From positions 1 through 64,000 of the forward strand of contig CAIMTJ010000042.1 of assembly GCA_903844385.1 (NCBI GenBank): a DNA stretch of 64,000 nucleotides, read 5' to 3'. The translations under genes and the position numbers were made by a program. The notes below the pieces were generated by a model that searched no databases, was not told the DNA's origin, and saw only the letters and a program-made list of their open reading frames with translations. Positions 9,631 through 18,293 of this stretch are shown here, piece after piece. Position 1 is the stretch's first letter; every line of letters starts with the position of its first letter. Source of the stretch: an uncultured Burkholderiales bacterium. Lineage in GTDB: Bacteria; Pseudomonadota; Gammaproteobacteria; Burkholderiales; Burkholderiaceae_C.

Positions 9631-11034
9631 CTATTTGGATGATGGCGGCCCACTCGAGAGCCTCAGCGGCAAGGGCAGGACTGCTGGCGAGGGGGGTGGA
9701 GCAGCAAACGGATTCAACCCCACTGCGCCTGGATTGGATGCAGGCACTGTTGGCGAGACGGGGTGAGGCGGCGAATCCGACAAAGTTTTAAGAAATGACA
9801 CCACATCGTCGACCTCCGATGGGTTAAGCGCAGGCCCATCGGCGGCTTTTCTATTAAAGGGTGCACGGTCGCTCACCAGGTTGGGGAGATAGGCGACTGG
9901 TAAATCGTTGGGGACTCCAGCGGGGCCGTACCAACGTTTGGGGTTGGCGTTGCGAGTGGCGTAAAAACTCACCACTTCGTTCAAGTTGGTGAACACGCCG
10001 TTGTGCATGTAAAACTCCCGCTGCGCCACATTTCTCAAGGACGGCATGCGAAAAGCGCCACAAAATTGTTCAATCGTGACACCCGCTGGCACATTGGAGC
10101 TCAATGCTGGCTTTTTGCGTTGAGGACCACAAAGCCCCAAATCAAAGTAAGAGGGGTTGGCGTTGGCAGGAATTTTTGGATTTCTAGGGATGCCCGTTGC
10201 GTACATTGCAAAATCAGTGAACAAATTATCACTGGGCACTTGAGAGGTTGGATTCATCAAGTGGCAAGAGGCGCAATTGCCCTTCAACGGATCCATGAAC
10301 AGCTTGAGACCACGTTGCTCGGCAGCGCTCAGGCTGACTTGCCCTTTCACAAACTGATCATACTTGGAGTTAAAAGCATTGAGGGCGGGGCTTTTCTCAA
10401 AGGCGGCAATGGCTTGCGCAATGGCTTGAAACGCGGTGTCGGTATTGCCAAATACATTGGCGCCAAAAAGTGTCACCATATCCCTTGAGTAATTGGAGTT
10501 TCGAACTTTGGCCACGACTTGCGCAGCACTCGCGTTGTTCATCTCAGCGCTGGAGAGAAAAGGGGCCATGGCCTGCGCCACCAATGTGTCAGCGCGTCCA
10601 TCCCAAAACAGCCCACCCCTGGGATCGGTGTCGTTGCCCAGCACCCTGAAAGAAAAGCTGGGCACAAATGAGCTGTAGGCGTTTTGCATGGCATTGCGAC
10701 TGCCAAACGAATTGGGAGTACTGCCCAGCGGCACGCCAATTCTGGATCCATTGAGACTGGAAAAACCAGTGGCAGGGTTATGACAATTCACACAAGCGGT
10801 GCCGGCGGGCTGGGAGAGATTTTTATCATTGAAGATCTTTTGCCCCAAGCTTTGCAGTGTCACTTCAGGGGCCGGTTGAGAAAAACCAGGCGCAGGACTG
10901 GGGGTGGTCTGCGCCTGGGCGTGGAAAGACCAGAGCAAGAGGCCTGCGAGGCTGCAGGCAAGGCGGATGCCTTGACGCTTGGCGATCAGGGCCATTTTGG
11001 CCAGTGGGTTTGTGAGGTGAAGACGGTGTTTCAT
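9631..11034 (-). CDS. Di-haem cytochrome c peroxidase / MauG-family protein, exported
   Basis: This protein probably acts in the periplasm, reducing peroxide with electrons from cytochrome c or modifying a partner in the manner of MauG. The N-terminus has a signal peptide ending near FHAQAQ. Two c-type haem sites follow: CVNCH in the N-terminal half and CASCH in the C-terminal half. The region MPSLRNVAQREFYMHNG is typical of the second domain of this family. The protein is 467 residues, somewhat long because of an unusual Pro/Ser-rich tail of about 40 residues. It is transcribed towards prlC. The neighbouring DUF5666 gene is on the same strand, but a functional link is not evident. Confidence 0.9.
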   Translation of the reverse strand: MKHRLHLTNPLAKMALIAKRQGIRLACSLAGLLLWSFHAQAQTTPSPAPGFSQPAPEVTLQSLGQKIFNDKNLSQPAGTACVNCHNPATGFSSLNGSRIGVPLGSTPNSFGSRNAMQNAYSSFVPSFSFRVLGNDTDPRGGLFWDGRADTLVAQAMAPFLSSAEMNNASAAQVVAKVRNSNYSRDMVTLFGANVFGNTDTAFQAIAQAIAAFEKSPALNAFNSKYDQFVKGQVSLSAAEQRGLKLFMDPLKGNCASCHLMNPTSQVPSDNLFTDFAMYATGIPRNPKIPANANPSYFDLGLCGPQRKKPALSSNVPAGVTIEQFCGAFRMPSLRNVAQREFYMHNGVFTNLNEVVSFYATRNANPKRWYGPAGVPNDLPVAYLPNLVSDRAPFNRKAADGPALNPSEVDDVVSFLKTLSDSPPHPVSPTVPASNPGAVGLNPFAAPPPSPAVLPLPLRLSSGPPSSK

Positions 11035-11131
11035 GGGTGTATCCTAAGAAAATGGACTGCTCGGAGAGCAAAAGTTCCAATTGAGAGGGTTCACGGGGGT
11101 CGGGTTTGAGTTCATGACGTGCACACGCGCC

Positions 11132-12658
11132 TTAGTTGGGGGTGGCCGGCTGAAAATCTCGAATCTGATTGACCGAATTGATCACTTGGTATTCAATGGT
11201 CAGGGGGGTCTTGGATTTCACCAAATTGGGCAAATCATTGGGGGGTGGGGGCAACACGGTGCCGGGAATCAAACTCATGGTGACGGGGTTGCCCGCAATG
11301 GAGAAGGTCAAGGTGGAGAGGTTGGCCGCGTAGCTCAGCAAGTAGCCCGATTGTTGAATCACCGATTGGTTGGGCGGCGTCAAGGTGCAATTGATCGATT
11401 GCGCCACCAACGGCATGCCCGGTGGTCCCATCTTGGCAATGATGTCGACTTGAATAGGATTGGGCACATTTTGTGCCGGACAACTCTTGTTGATCACCCC
11501 TGGCACGTTGGTTCCCACCACCAGACTACCACGAAGATTGATGCTCACAGGGTTGGCCACCCAAGGAATCGCACCCTTGAGTTCAACTTGTCCTGCAACT
11601 TGGGCTTGCAGCGCTGTGTTGTTGCTGCTGGTATTGACCTGGGTCACTGTCAAAACCCCGTTGGTGTTGAGCACGTTGAGTTGGACCAGCGCAGAACTTG
11701 ACGGCATTTGTGAGACCAAGTTGGGCGGGATTTGAAGGTTCAGACCTTGGGTTTGGAGTTGACCATTTTGCACATTGCCCGCCGAAGTGGGCACGCTGAT
11801 CAAGAGCGTTTGACCATTGCTCGGTGTTGACGTCGCATCGAGCACGCGCTGGGCAGCAAAGACATTGCCGCTACTCACCTGAGAAGCTTGAACCCAGGCC
11901 CTGATGAGGCTGCCATTGCTGATGCTGGTGGGCAGTGCATTGAGGGCGTGGACGGCAGTCGCAGCGCCACTTTGGTTGATGAGCAAATCGTTGTTATTTC
12001 GACCCATCACGATTCCACTGACCAAGTTGTAAGCAGGTGCTGCACTGAGCAATTCAATTCTCGAGGCTTGCAACACATGGGCATTTTTAGTCGAATCAAA
12101 AACCCATACACCATACACCTGCACTGCCACATTGTTTTGCAAGACATTCAAATTGGTCAAACCCGACAAAACCGTGGCGTTGCCCGTGGCGGTGTTTTGC
12201 GGCAAGACCTGAACCCATTGACCCAACACCTGAAAATAGTTCGATTGGACAGAAGCGGTGACGGGGCCGCGCAACAGGGGAACGATGGTGATGATGCTCG
12301 CCACGCCCGCTTGGGACTGGGTAATCTTCACGCGCTGGCCCAATTGAGTTTGGGTGAGGGTGAACTGACCGGTTTCATCGTCGGTTTGGCTAATGGCCGA
12401 GCTGTCGTCGACCTCAACACCATCCACAATCACACTGCCAAAGCCCGCAATCAAGCCTTCAATGAGGCCACTCCCTCCACTGCCCACGCCCCCAGGAGCG
12501 TTCAAACTCAGGCTCACCCCAGCGCCGCCACCGCAAGACAGCAACGATAAGGCCAGGGAAAATACACCCAAACGCGAAACCAAGGCTTGGCGTGAGCGAC
12601 CCCGCTTTAGGCAAGAGACGACGTGCATGAGACAGGCATCAAGATTGGAGACGCTCAT
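11132..12658 (-). CDS. DUF5666-type lipoprotein
   Basis: The function of this family is unknown. The 508-residue product starts with a hydrophobic segment and a lipobox (LSLLSCGGGAG), so it should be a lipid-anchored envelope protein. The mature part is a run of beta-rich repeats with signatures such as GFGSVIVDGVEVDDS and ASRIELLS, which I recognise as DUF5666 (OB-fold-like repeats). No catalytic motif is visible. Its start overlaps the end of the DUF6502 gene by four bases (ATGA), so both are made from one message. The constant pairing of these families suggests that DUF6502 controls or assists the lipoprotein; that is inference. Confidence 0.85.
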   Translation of the reverse strand: MSVSNLDACLMHVVSCLKRGRSRQALVSRLGVFSLALSLLSCGGGAGVSLSLNAPGGVGSGGSGLIEGLIAGFGSVIVDGVEVDDSSAISQTDDETGQFTLTQTQLGQRVKITQSQAGVASIITIVPLLRGPVTASVQSNYFQVLGQWVQVLPQNTATGNATVLSGLTNLNVLQNNVAVQVYGVWVFDSTKNAHVLQASRIELLSAAPAYNLVSGIVMGRNNNDLLINQSGAATAVHALNALPTSISNGSLIRAWVQASQVSSGNVFAAQRVLDATSTPSNGQTLLISVPTSAGNVQNGQLQTQGLNLQIPPNLVSQMPSSSALVQLNVLNTNGVLTVTQVNTSSNNTALQAQVAGQVELKGAIPWVANPVSINLRGSLVVGTNVPGVINKSCPAQNVPNPIQVDIIAKMGPPGMPLVAQSINCTLTPPNQSVIQQSGYLLSYAANLSTLTFSIAGNPVTMSLIPGTVLPPPPNDLPNLVKSKTPLTIEYQVINSVNQIRDFQPATPN

Positions 12659-13515
12659 GATGGCTCACCCGCTGCTTGAGAGCTCGATGCGGCCTGCCCT
12701 GATGGGTCTGCCGCAAACGTGAACAACCCCAACCTGAAGCGATGCGGCGCATCGCACCCCTCATCGTCTTTCACCATTTGGGTGGCGGCTTGCACAATTT
12801 GTTTGAGAGCTTGAGACCAAAGTTCACGCGCCATGTCATTCAAGCGCTCAATGGAGTCTGCACTCAAGCCATCGGCAAACACACTTTGCTCTAAAAATTT
12901 TCGACCCTCAGGGTTCAAGAGGTTGTGGATACCCGCAGACAAGTGATCGGCCACACTCACGGCGAGCATTTGGCTGGCTTCTTTGTTTCGAGCGTCTGGG
13001 CTGAAACTCTCCTTGAGCAAACGAACTTGCGAGCCCAAATCTTGAGCAACTCCCAAACGCACCATCTCCATGAGGACGGATCGAGGATGAAAATCTTTGG
13101 ACACCGACTGCGCGAGCTGCTCAAACGAAGGCTCGGCACCTGAATAAGCGATGGCGTCGCCCAATCCGAGACTCAACCAACGGGTAACGACTTGACTGGC
13201 TGCACTGGGCTTGCCCCAGTGCTCGCGCAGTTGCTGCACTTGCAGCGCATCCATGTTCAATTCCTCGCGGTAGGTCCTCACCTCCTTGCGATGCAGTCCA
13301 GACAATAAACTCACTGCTGAATCAGACGGCTTGCGCTCCAAGCGCTCCAACTCCATCAAGGCCATCTTCCAAAACAAGGGCTTTAAGGCCGTTGCAAACT
13401 CGGTGTAGCCAATTCCTGTGCGACTCATCCACATGACCAGTGGCTGAACAATGGCGAGCATCTCCTCTAAGGACGACTGCTCCATGGGCTCTGAGTTGGA
13501 TGGATGATTGGGCAT
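12655..13515 (-). CDS. DUF6502 family protein, probable DNA-binding regulator
   Basis: The 286-residue soluble protein belongs to DUF6502, which has no established function. An N-terminal region (about 25-90) reads like a winged helix: GIGYTEFATALKPLFW followed by SDSAVSLLSGLHRKEVRTYR. The rest is helical. It is co-translated with the downstream DUF5666 lipoprotein. The chosen ATG (13515) lacks a Shine-Dalgarno sequence; inner ATGs at 13485 and 13473 are alternatives. A palindrome, TATGGGAAATTTACCCATT, sits 11 bases before the start, and two more copies lie upstream of the divergent gene. Autoregulation through these sites is my hypothesis. Confidence 0.8.
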   Translation of the reverse strand: MPNHPSNSEPMEQSSLEEMLAIVQPLVMWMSRTGIGYTEFATALKPLFWKMALMELERLERKPSDSAVSLLSGLHRKEVRTYREELNMDALQVQQLREHWGKPSAASQVVTRWLSLGLGDAIAYSGAEPSFEQLAQSVSKDFHPRSVLMEMVRLGVAQDLGSQVRLLKESFSPDARNKEASQMLAVSVADHLSAGIHNLLNPEGRKFLEQSVFADGLSADSIERLNDMARELWSQALKQIVQAATQMVKDDEGCDAPHRFRLGLFTFAADPSGQAASSSQAAGEPS

Positions 13516-13525
13516 GAATTGATTG

Positions 13526-13544
13526 TATGGGAAATTTACCCATT
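13526..13544. promoter_or_regulatory. Putative operator copy 1 (TATGGGAAAT..ACCCATT)
   Basis: TATGGGAAATTTACCCATT matches 16 of 19 positions of the half-elements at 13682-13700. It lies directly upstream of the DUF6502 start, where it would cover the promoter or ribosome-binding region. The sequence evidence is repetition and dyad symmetry only. Confidence 0.6.
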
Positions 13545-13681
13545 TATAAAATAATTTTTGAATGACTCCAATTCCAACTTATTTTGAAGCCCAGCAACTG
13601 CAGCATATCCTGATTAAATCCTGAACATATTCTTTTTTGACTACTTATGATTTCAATTAATGCCAAAGACCCTCCTTATTA

Positions 13682-13727
13682 TATGGGAAATATTCCCATA
13701 TATTTACATATGGGAATATTTCCCATA
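13682..13727. promoter_or_regulatory. Double palindromic operator: perfect 19-bp inverted repeat with 8-bp spacer
   Basis: TATGGGAAATATTCCCATA (13682-13700) and its exact reverse complement TATGGGAATATTTCCCATA (13709-13727) are separated by eight bases. Each arm is itself nearly palindromic, so the element looks like two binding sites for a dimeric regulator. The whole could also fold as a long hairpin, but no U tract follows. It lies about 110 bases upstream of the duplicated-domain gene, in an AT-rich intergenic region. A third related copy precedes the DUF6502 gene. Confidence 0.75.
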
Positions 13728-13837
13728 CACTCATTTTGCTACTTTCGAAAGTCTTGCTGACACTTTCACGGGGGTTAAAGCCAACAGCAGGACTTCCAAG
13801 TGGCCCGCATTCAACATTCAATTGGGAGAAAAACACC

Positions 13838-15400
13838 ATGAGCAACGATCTGAGCACGAGCGCTGGCGGCGTATTGCCCATCACGCTGGACACCACCAAC
13901 ACCTTCACCACCATTTTTGGCACGGCCGCGGCCAATGCCATCACGGTCAACGGCCACACTTGGGTGGCCGATGCAACCACCCACCTCTACGAAACCAGCA
14001 CCGACTTGGCCGCTGAGTGGCACGGATACTACTTGGCCATGCAAAACGGACAAGGCGCGAGCCTGAACAATATCCAACGCTTGGAGGGCAACGCCGAGGC
14101 GGTGTTTGTCAACACGGCCTTGCGTGATCTGAGCGCTGCCAAGCTCAAAGTCGACCGACAAGACCTGCAACGCGAGTTCGATGCCATCCAAGCGAGCACC
14201 GTGGGCGCCAATGTGAGCTTGACGGCACCCATGACCACCACCCAGTACTTAAGCGTAGAGCACACGCTTCAATCCAACGACACCTTGTCTGAATTGGCCA
14301 TGCAAGGCCACGGTTTGGACGGGACGGGCTTGGCACGTTACGCCGGATACGCCAAAGACTTTCAAAACAATGGGGACAAAACCACCCTTTTCATCGGTGG
14401 GGGGCTCAACAACAACACCAACGCCGTTGCCAAGTTTTTAGATGACAACATCCTCTCCAATATGCCCTTTGTCGTGGTGGAGCACAATGGCAAATTTGAC
14501 CAACTCAATGAAAATGCCAATATAGAAAACACCCTGACGCAGGCCGTGAGCGCCTTGGATGACAGCATGTTTTATCGAATCTATAGCGCCAGCGATTTTG
14601 CCAGCAACGCCTCGAGCGCCCATGTCAATTTTGTATCTCCGGCGTTGACCTTCCTCAATGGGCAAACCACAACGGCACCCGCTGGCTTCATCGTCACCTT
14701 GGAGGGCAATGTGGTCTCAGGCACCATCACCAGCACCGCCCACACTTGGGTGGCCAATGCATCGGGGACATTTGAAACCACAGCAGATTTGGCCACCGAA
14801 TGGAGCAAGGCCTACCAAGACTTGAGCACCAATGCCGGGGTAAACTTAAGTCCCGAATTGCGCCTAGAAGCCAACGCCCAAGCTGTGCTGCTCAACACAG
14901 GCCTGGCCAAAGCAAGCACCACCGTCCAAGCAGCCTATCGATTCGATCTCCAACGCCAGTTCGACGCGGAATTCGCCGCCATGGCCTTGGCGGGTGTCAA
15001 CCCCGCAGCACCCCTGACACTCCAAAGTTACTTGGCCACTGAACACGCCTTGCAAAGTAACCCACAACTCGAAGAGTTGGCCATACAAGGGCATGGGCTC
15101 ATCAACCCCGTCGCGAGCCCATACAAAGGTTACACCGAACAAATTCAAAACAGGGTTGACAACAAAACTTTGTTTGTGGGCACTGGGCTCGATCACAATG
15201 AGGCAGCGGTCCCCAACTTGGTGGACGATGTGATTTTGTCGCACATGCCCTTTGCTGTGGTGGTCAAAAACGGCCAACTCAAGCAACTCAACCAAAATGG
15301 CACCGTCGAGTCTTTGGCCAGCGATGCGGTCATGGCACTCAATGCCTCCATGCACACCACCGCTTTGAAAGCGCAAGATTTTTCACTGGTGAAAGCGTAA
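13838..15400 (+). CDS. Unknown protein built from two tandem copies of a ~215-residue domain
   Basis: I do not recognise this family. The 520-residue protein consists of two homologous copies (about residues 40-255 and 302-516). Each copy begins HTWVA and contains conserved blocks: E(H)xLQSN, LA(M/I)QGHGL, (T)LF(I/V)G.GL, DD.ILS.MPF.VV and NG....LN. There is no signal peptide, membrane segment, cysteine cluster or obvious catalytic motif. It is acidic and rich in Asn, Thr and Ala, which would suit a secreted or surface protein exported without a cleaved signal, but this is a guess. The ATG at 13838 has GGGAGAA upstream; the longer ORF from 13736 has no such support. A palindromic operator lies upstream and a hairpin terminator downstream, so it is monocistronic. 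Confidence 0.75.
   Translation: MSNDLSTSAGGVLPITLDTTNTFTTIFGTAAANAITVNGHTWVADATTHLYETSTDLAAEWHGYYLAMQNGQGASLNNIQRLEGNAEAVFVNTALRDLSAAKLKVDRQDLQREFDAIQASTVGANVSLTAPMTTTQYLSVEHTLQSNDTLSELAMQGHGLDGTGLARYAGYAKDFQNNGDKTTLFIGGGLNNNTNAVAKFLDDNILSNMPFVVVEHNGKFDQLNENANIENTLTQAVSALDDSMFYRIYSASDFASNASSAHVNFVSPALTFLNGQTTTAPAGFIVTLEGNVVSGTITSTAHTWVANASGTFETTADLATEWSKAYQDLSTNAGVNLSPELRLEANAQAVLLNTGLAKASTTVQAAYRFDLQRQFDAEFAAMALAGVNPAAPLTLQSYLATEHALQSNPQLEELAIQGHGLINPVASPYKGYTEQIQNRVDNKTLFVGTGLDHNEAAVPNLVDDVILSHMPFAVVVKNGQLKQLNQNGTVESLASDAVMALNASMHTTALKAQDFSLVKA
13955..15385 (+). repeat. Internal tandem duplication within the unknown protein
   Basis: Copy 1 spans about 13955-14602 and copy 2 about 14741-15385. 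The copies are diverged at the DNA level except for short stretches such as CACACTTGGGTGGCC at the start of each, but the proteins align along their whole length. This indicates an old duplication rather than recent slippage. Confidence 0.8.
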
Positions 15401-15420
15401 TCCCTGAGGCGATGGCCGGT

Positions 15421-15465
15421 TCACAGTCCTGAGCAAAATTCAGGGCTGTGAGCCACGTGTTTTTT
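15421..15465 (+). terminator. Rho-independent terminator after the duplicated-domain gene
   Basis: TCACAGTCCTGA (15421-15432) pairs with TCAGGGCTGTGA (15440-15451) with one G-U pair and a short AT-rich loop. GTGTTTTTT follows six bases later. Confidence 0.7.
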
Positions 15466-15543
15466 GCTGATGTGGTTGACTGATGGTTTGTTGTTGCTAT
15501 TTTTAACGCGACAGCCTAGCAAAAAATCGCGCTAGAGGTGTGT

Positions 15544-16233
15544 TTAAAAATAAAGTGTTTTCACGCCCTGGCTGGTGCCCAACAAACAAATCGATGCCTT
15601 TTGATGAGCAAACACCCCGACCGTCACCACACCTGGCCATTGACTCACTTGGGATTCAAAGGCCAAGGGGTCCAGGATCTCAAGCCCGCGCACGTCCAAG
15701 ATGTGCTGAGCGTTGTCCGTGACCCAAGGCTTGCCGTCTTTCAAGCGAAGGCTCGCGTGCACATTGGGGCCCAGCAACTCAAAGCACTTGATCAGCCTGG
15801 CCGCCGCCATCGGAATGACTTCGACTGGCAAGGGAAAATTCCCCAAAGTTTGCACCCATTTGGACTCGTCAGCAATACAAATGAATTGCTTGGATTGTGC
15901 GGCCACAATTTTTTCTCGCGTGAGTGCAGCACCTCCGCCTTTGATCATGTAGCCGTGGGACTCAATCTCATCGGCACCATCGACATACACATCGAGTTGC
16001 GCCACCTCGTGGCTCGCAAACACCGGGATGCCCAACTGGGTGAGTCGCAGGCTCGAAGCCTCTGAACTTGAGACCGTCCCCGCTAACGATAAGCCCGATG
16101 CGGCCAGCGCGTCAATGAAAAAATTCACCGTTGAGCCCGTGCCCACCCCCACCCAGGAGCGAGGTGGAATCAGGGACAATGCGGCTTGAGCCACCTGCAA
16201 TTTGAGCGCGTCTTGGGCTGACATGGAACTCAC
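15544..16233 (-). CDS. rpiA: Ribose-5-phosphate isomerase A
   Basis: This enzyme interconverts ribose 5-phosphate and ribulose 5-phosphate in the non-oxidative pentose phosphate pathway. The diagnostic loops are present: GTGSTVNFFIDAL, SSEASSLRLTQLGI, DGADEI and KGGGAALTREKI. The length (about 226-229 residues) is typical. Two starts are possible: GTG at 16233 has GGGAGA seven bases upstream, while ATG at 16224 (MSAQDAL) is too far from it. I prefer the GTG. The much longer ORF in the track has no support. It is divergent from pyrD. Confidence 0.95.
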   Translation of the reverse strand: MSSMSAQDALKLQVAQAALSLIPPRSWVGVGTGSTVNFFIDALAASGLSLAGTVSSSEASSLRLTQLGIPVFASHEVAQLDVYVDGADEIESHGYMIKGGGAALTREKIVAAQSKQFICIADESKWVQTLGNFPLPVEVIPMAAARLIKCFELLGPNVHASLRLKDGKPWVTDNAQHILDVRGLEILDPLAFESQVSQWPGVVTVGVFAHQKASICLLGTSQGVKTLYF

Positions 16234-16345
16234 GTGATATTCTCCCGTTCTTTGACAAGATTGAACCGACCCAGAGCAAAGCGCCCGGTGGTGGATTCGC
16301 TGACGGTCATGTGTGACTGTGCTCTTGAAAAGGAAGTTTACCCCC

Positions 16346-17458
16346 ATGCCGGTGCCCTACGCCCTCATCAAACCACTATTTTTTGCCATGGACCCCGAAG
16401 TCGTTCACGACCTCACGGTGTCACTGCTAGAAAAAACGCAGCGCACCCCCTGGGCTCGCTTGTACCGCCAGCCTCGCATTGAGGACCCGTTGCGCCTTTG
16501 TGGCTTGAATTTTCCCAACCGTGTGGGTCTTGCTGCTGGTTTGGACAAAAACGCCCGCTGCATTGACGCTTGGTCGAGCATGGGCTTTGGCTTTGTCGAG
16601 GTGGGCACCGTGACCCCTCGGCCCCAAGCGGGTAACCCCAAACCCAGAATTTTCAGGCTCCCCCAAGAGCGCGCCCTCATCAATCGCTTGGGCTTTAACA
16701 ACGAGGGCACCGATCGCTTTGTGCATCACATTGGCCAAAGCCACCATCTTCAAAGACCGACAAGCTCACCGGTGCTCTTGGGACTGAACATCGGCAAAAA
16801 CGCCACCACCCCCATTGAGGAGGCCTCGCAGGATTACTTGCTCGCTCTCGAAGCCGTGTACGCTTATGCCGACTATGTGACGATCAACATCTCAAGCCCC
16901 AACACCAAAAACTTGCGCTCATTGCAGTCCGATGAAGCCTTGTTTGCGCTGCTCACCTTGCTTGATCAAAAACGCTCGGAATTGGCCGCACAAAGCGGGC
17001 GACGCGTGCCCATGATGGTCAAAATCGCACCCGACATGAGTGAAGAGGAATTGCGCTTGTTTGCCTTGACCTTGAAGCGATTGTGTCCAGTCGACGAAAG
17101 CGCCAGGCAAGGCATGTGGGGGGTCATTGCCACCAACACCACCCTCAACAAAGAGCGCGTCGCACACCTGCCCCATGGAGACGAGGCAGGGGGCTTATCG
17201 GGCGCGCCACTCACAGCACGCAGTTGCAACACCCTTCGCCAGTTGAGAATGCACCTGGGAGTGCATTTTCCCCTGATCGGTGTGGGTGGCATCATGGGAG
17301 GTGACGACGCGGTTGAAAAAATCAACGCCGGCGCAGACTGTGTGCAGCTCTACAGTGGTTTGATCTATCAAGGCCCGGAGCTGATCAAGAGCGTGGCGCA
17401 AGCCCTGAAAAACCAACCCCCACAGCCCACAGCTCCACAGGGAGCAAGGCCAGTTTGA
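16346..17458 (+). CDS. pyrD: Dihydroorotate dehydrogenase (quinone), class 2
   Basis: This membrane-associated flavoenzyme oxidises dihydroorotate to orotate in pyrimidine synthesis, passing electrons to the quinone pool. The N-terminal amphipathic helix ([18 protein letters not shown]) is the class 2 membrane-binding segment. Other signatures are [22 protein letters not shown], the catalytic-serine region [22 protein letters not shown] and the phosphate-binding [15 protein letters not shown]. The start at 16346 has GGAAG upstream and gives 370 residues. It is divergent from rpiA with a gap of about 110 bases. Confidence 0.96.
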   Translation: MPVPYALIKPLFFAMDPEVVHDLTVSLLEKTQRTPWARLYRQPRIEDPLRLCGLNFPNRVGLAAGLDKNARCIDAWSSMGFGFVEVGTVTPRPQAGNPKPRIFRLPQERALINRLGFNNEGTDRFVHHIGQSHHLQRPTSSPVLLGLNIGKNATTPIEEASQDYLLALEAVYAYADYVTINISSPNTKNLRSLQSDEALFALLTLLDQKRSELAAQSGRRVPMMVKIAPDMSEEELRLFALTLKRLCPVDESARQGMWGVIATNTTLNKERVAHLPHGDEAGGLSGAPLTARSCNTLRQLRMHLGVHFPLIGVGGIMGGDDAVEKINAGADCVQLYSGLIYQGPELIKSVAQALKNQPPQPTAPQGARPV

Positions 17459-17574
17459 AGCCTTGAAATGATGCGGCCCTGGGCGCCACACTGGGCTGAG
17501 CCTCCGAGCATCACGTCAACTCCAAAACGAGGCCCATCCCATCAAGCCTCAGGGCCACAAGACAAGCTCGTGAT

Positions 17575-18120
17575 TCAGCGCTTTTTCGCCGTGGTTTTGC
17601 CCGCACTCATGGCTTGCTGAGACATGGTTTTGACATTGGCCTGGGTCATTTCAGTGGCTTGTTTGACAGCCTTTTGCACCGACTCCAAGGCCGTGTTGCC
17701 AGCCGACACCGCCGTTTTGAAGGCCGTGACGGCCGACTCGGAACCCGCAGGTGCGTTCTTGGCCATGTTGTCAAACATGTCTTGAAACAATTTTTGACCT
17801 TTGGCCATTTCAGCCTCGATCACATGAGAGAGTTCGCTGCCGGTGGCACTGGCGATGTCAAACAAATGGCGGTTGTAAGTGGCCGCTTTTTCAGCCAAAG
17901 GCTGAAACATGCTCGACTGCAAAGCCAACAACTCTTGGGCATCTTTCACGCTCATGGCCGCGTGTGTGCCGTCTTTGGTGTCACTCATGGCCGACTTGGC
18001 TGCGGCCAAGTTGAGTTCGATGAGTTGCTCAACACCCGCAAACGCTTTGGTGGTCAATCCGACCAAAGTCTCCAAGTTGGATTTGTTGGCGGCCATGATT
18101 TGTTCAGGGGTCAGGGTCAT
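17575..18120 (-). CDS. phaP: Phasin family protein
   Basis: Phasins coat polyhydroxyalkanoate granules and control their size. The 181-residue product begins MTLTPEQIMAANKSNLETL, a typical betaproteobacterial phasin opening, and is almost entirely helical with Ala/Lys/Thr-rich stretches. It ends with a basic AGKTTAKKR tail. The start at 18120 has GGAGAA upstream; the extra N-terminal residues in the ORF track are not needed. It implies that the organism stores polyhydroxybutyrate, although no synthase gene is in this window. Confidence 0.9.
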   Translation of the reverse strand: MTLTPEQIMAANKSNLETLVGLTTKAFAGVEQLIELNLAAAKSAMSDTKDGTHAAMSVKDAQELLALQSSMFQPLAEKAATYNRHLFDIASATGSELSHVIEAEMAKGQKLFQDMFDNMAKNAPAGSESAVTAFKTAVSAGNTALESVQKAVKQATEMTQANVKTMSQQAMSAGKTTAKKR

Positions 18121-18293
18121 GAAGTTCTCCGAGTTTTCAGGATTCAAAGGATAATGAAGGCGATTGCGTTTGCACTTGATGCATCGCAATATGATCGAAG
18201 TATAGGTCTGTTCTTTTGGGATTCGTCCTTCAAAGCCACGCCAACGCGCTCTTTAGAGAGCGTTTACTAAAAACACACAGGGCCCACTCATGG

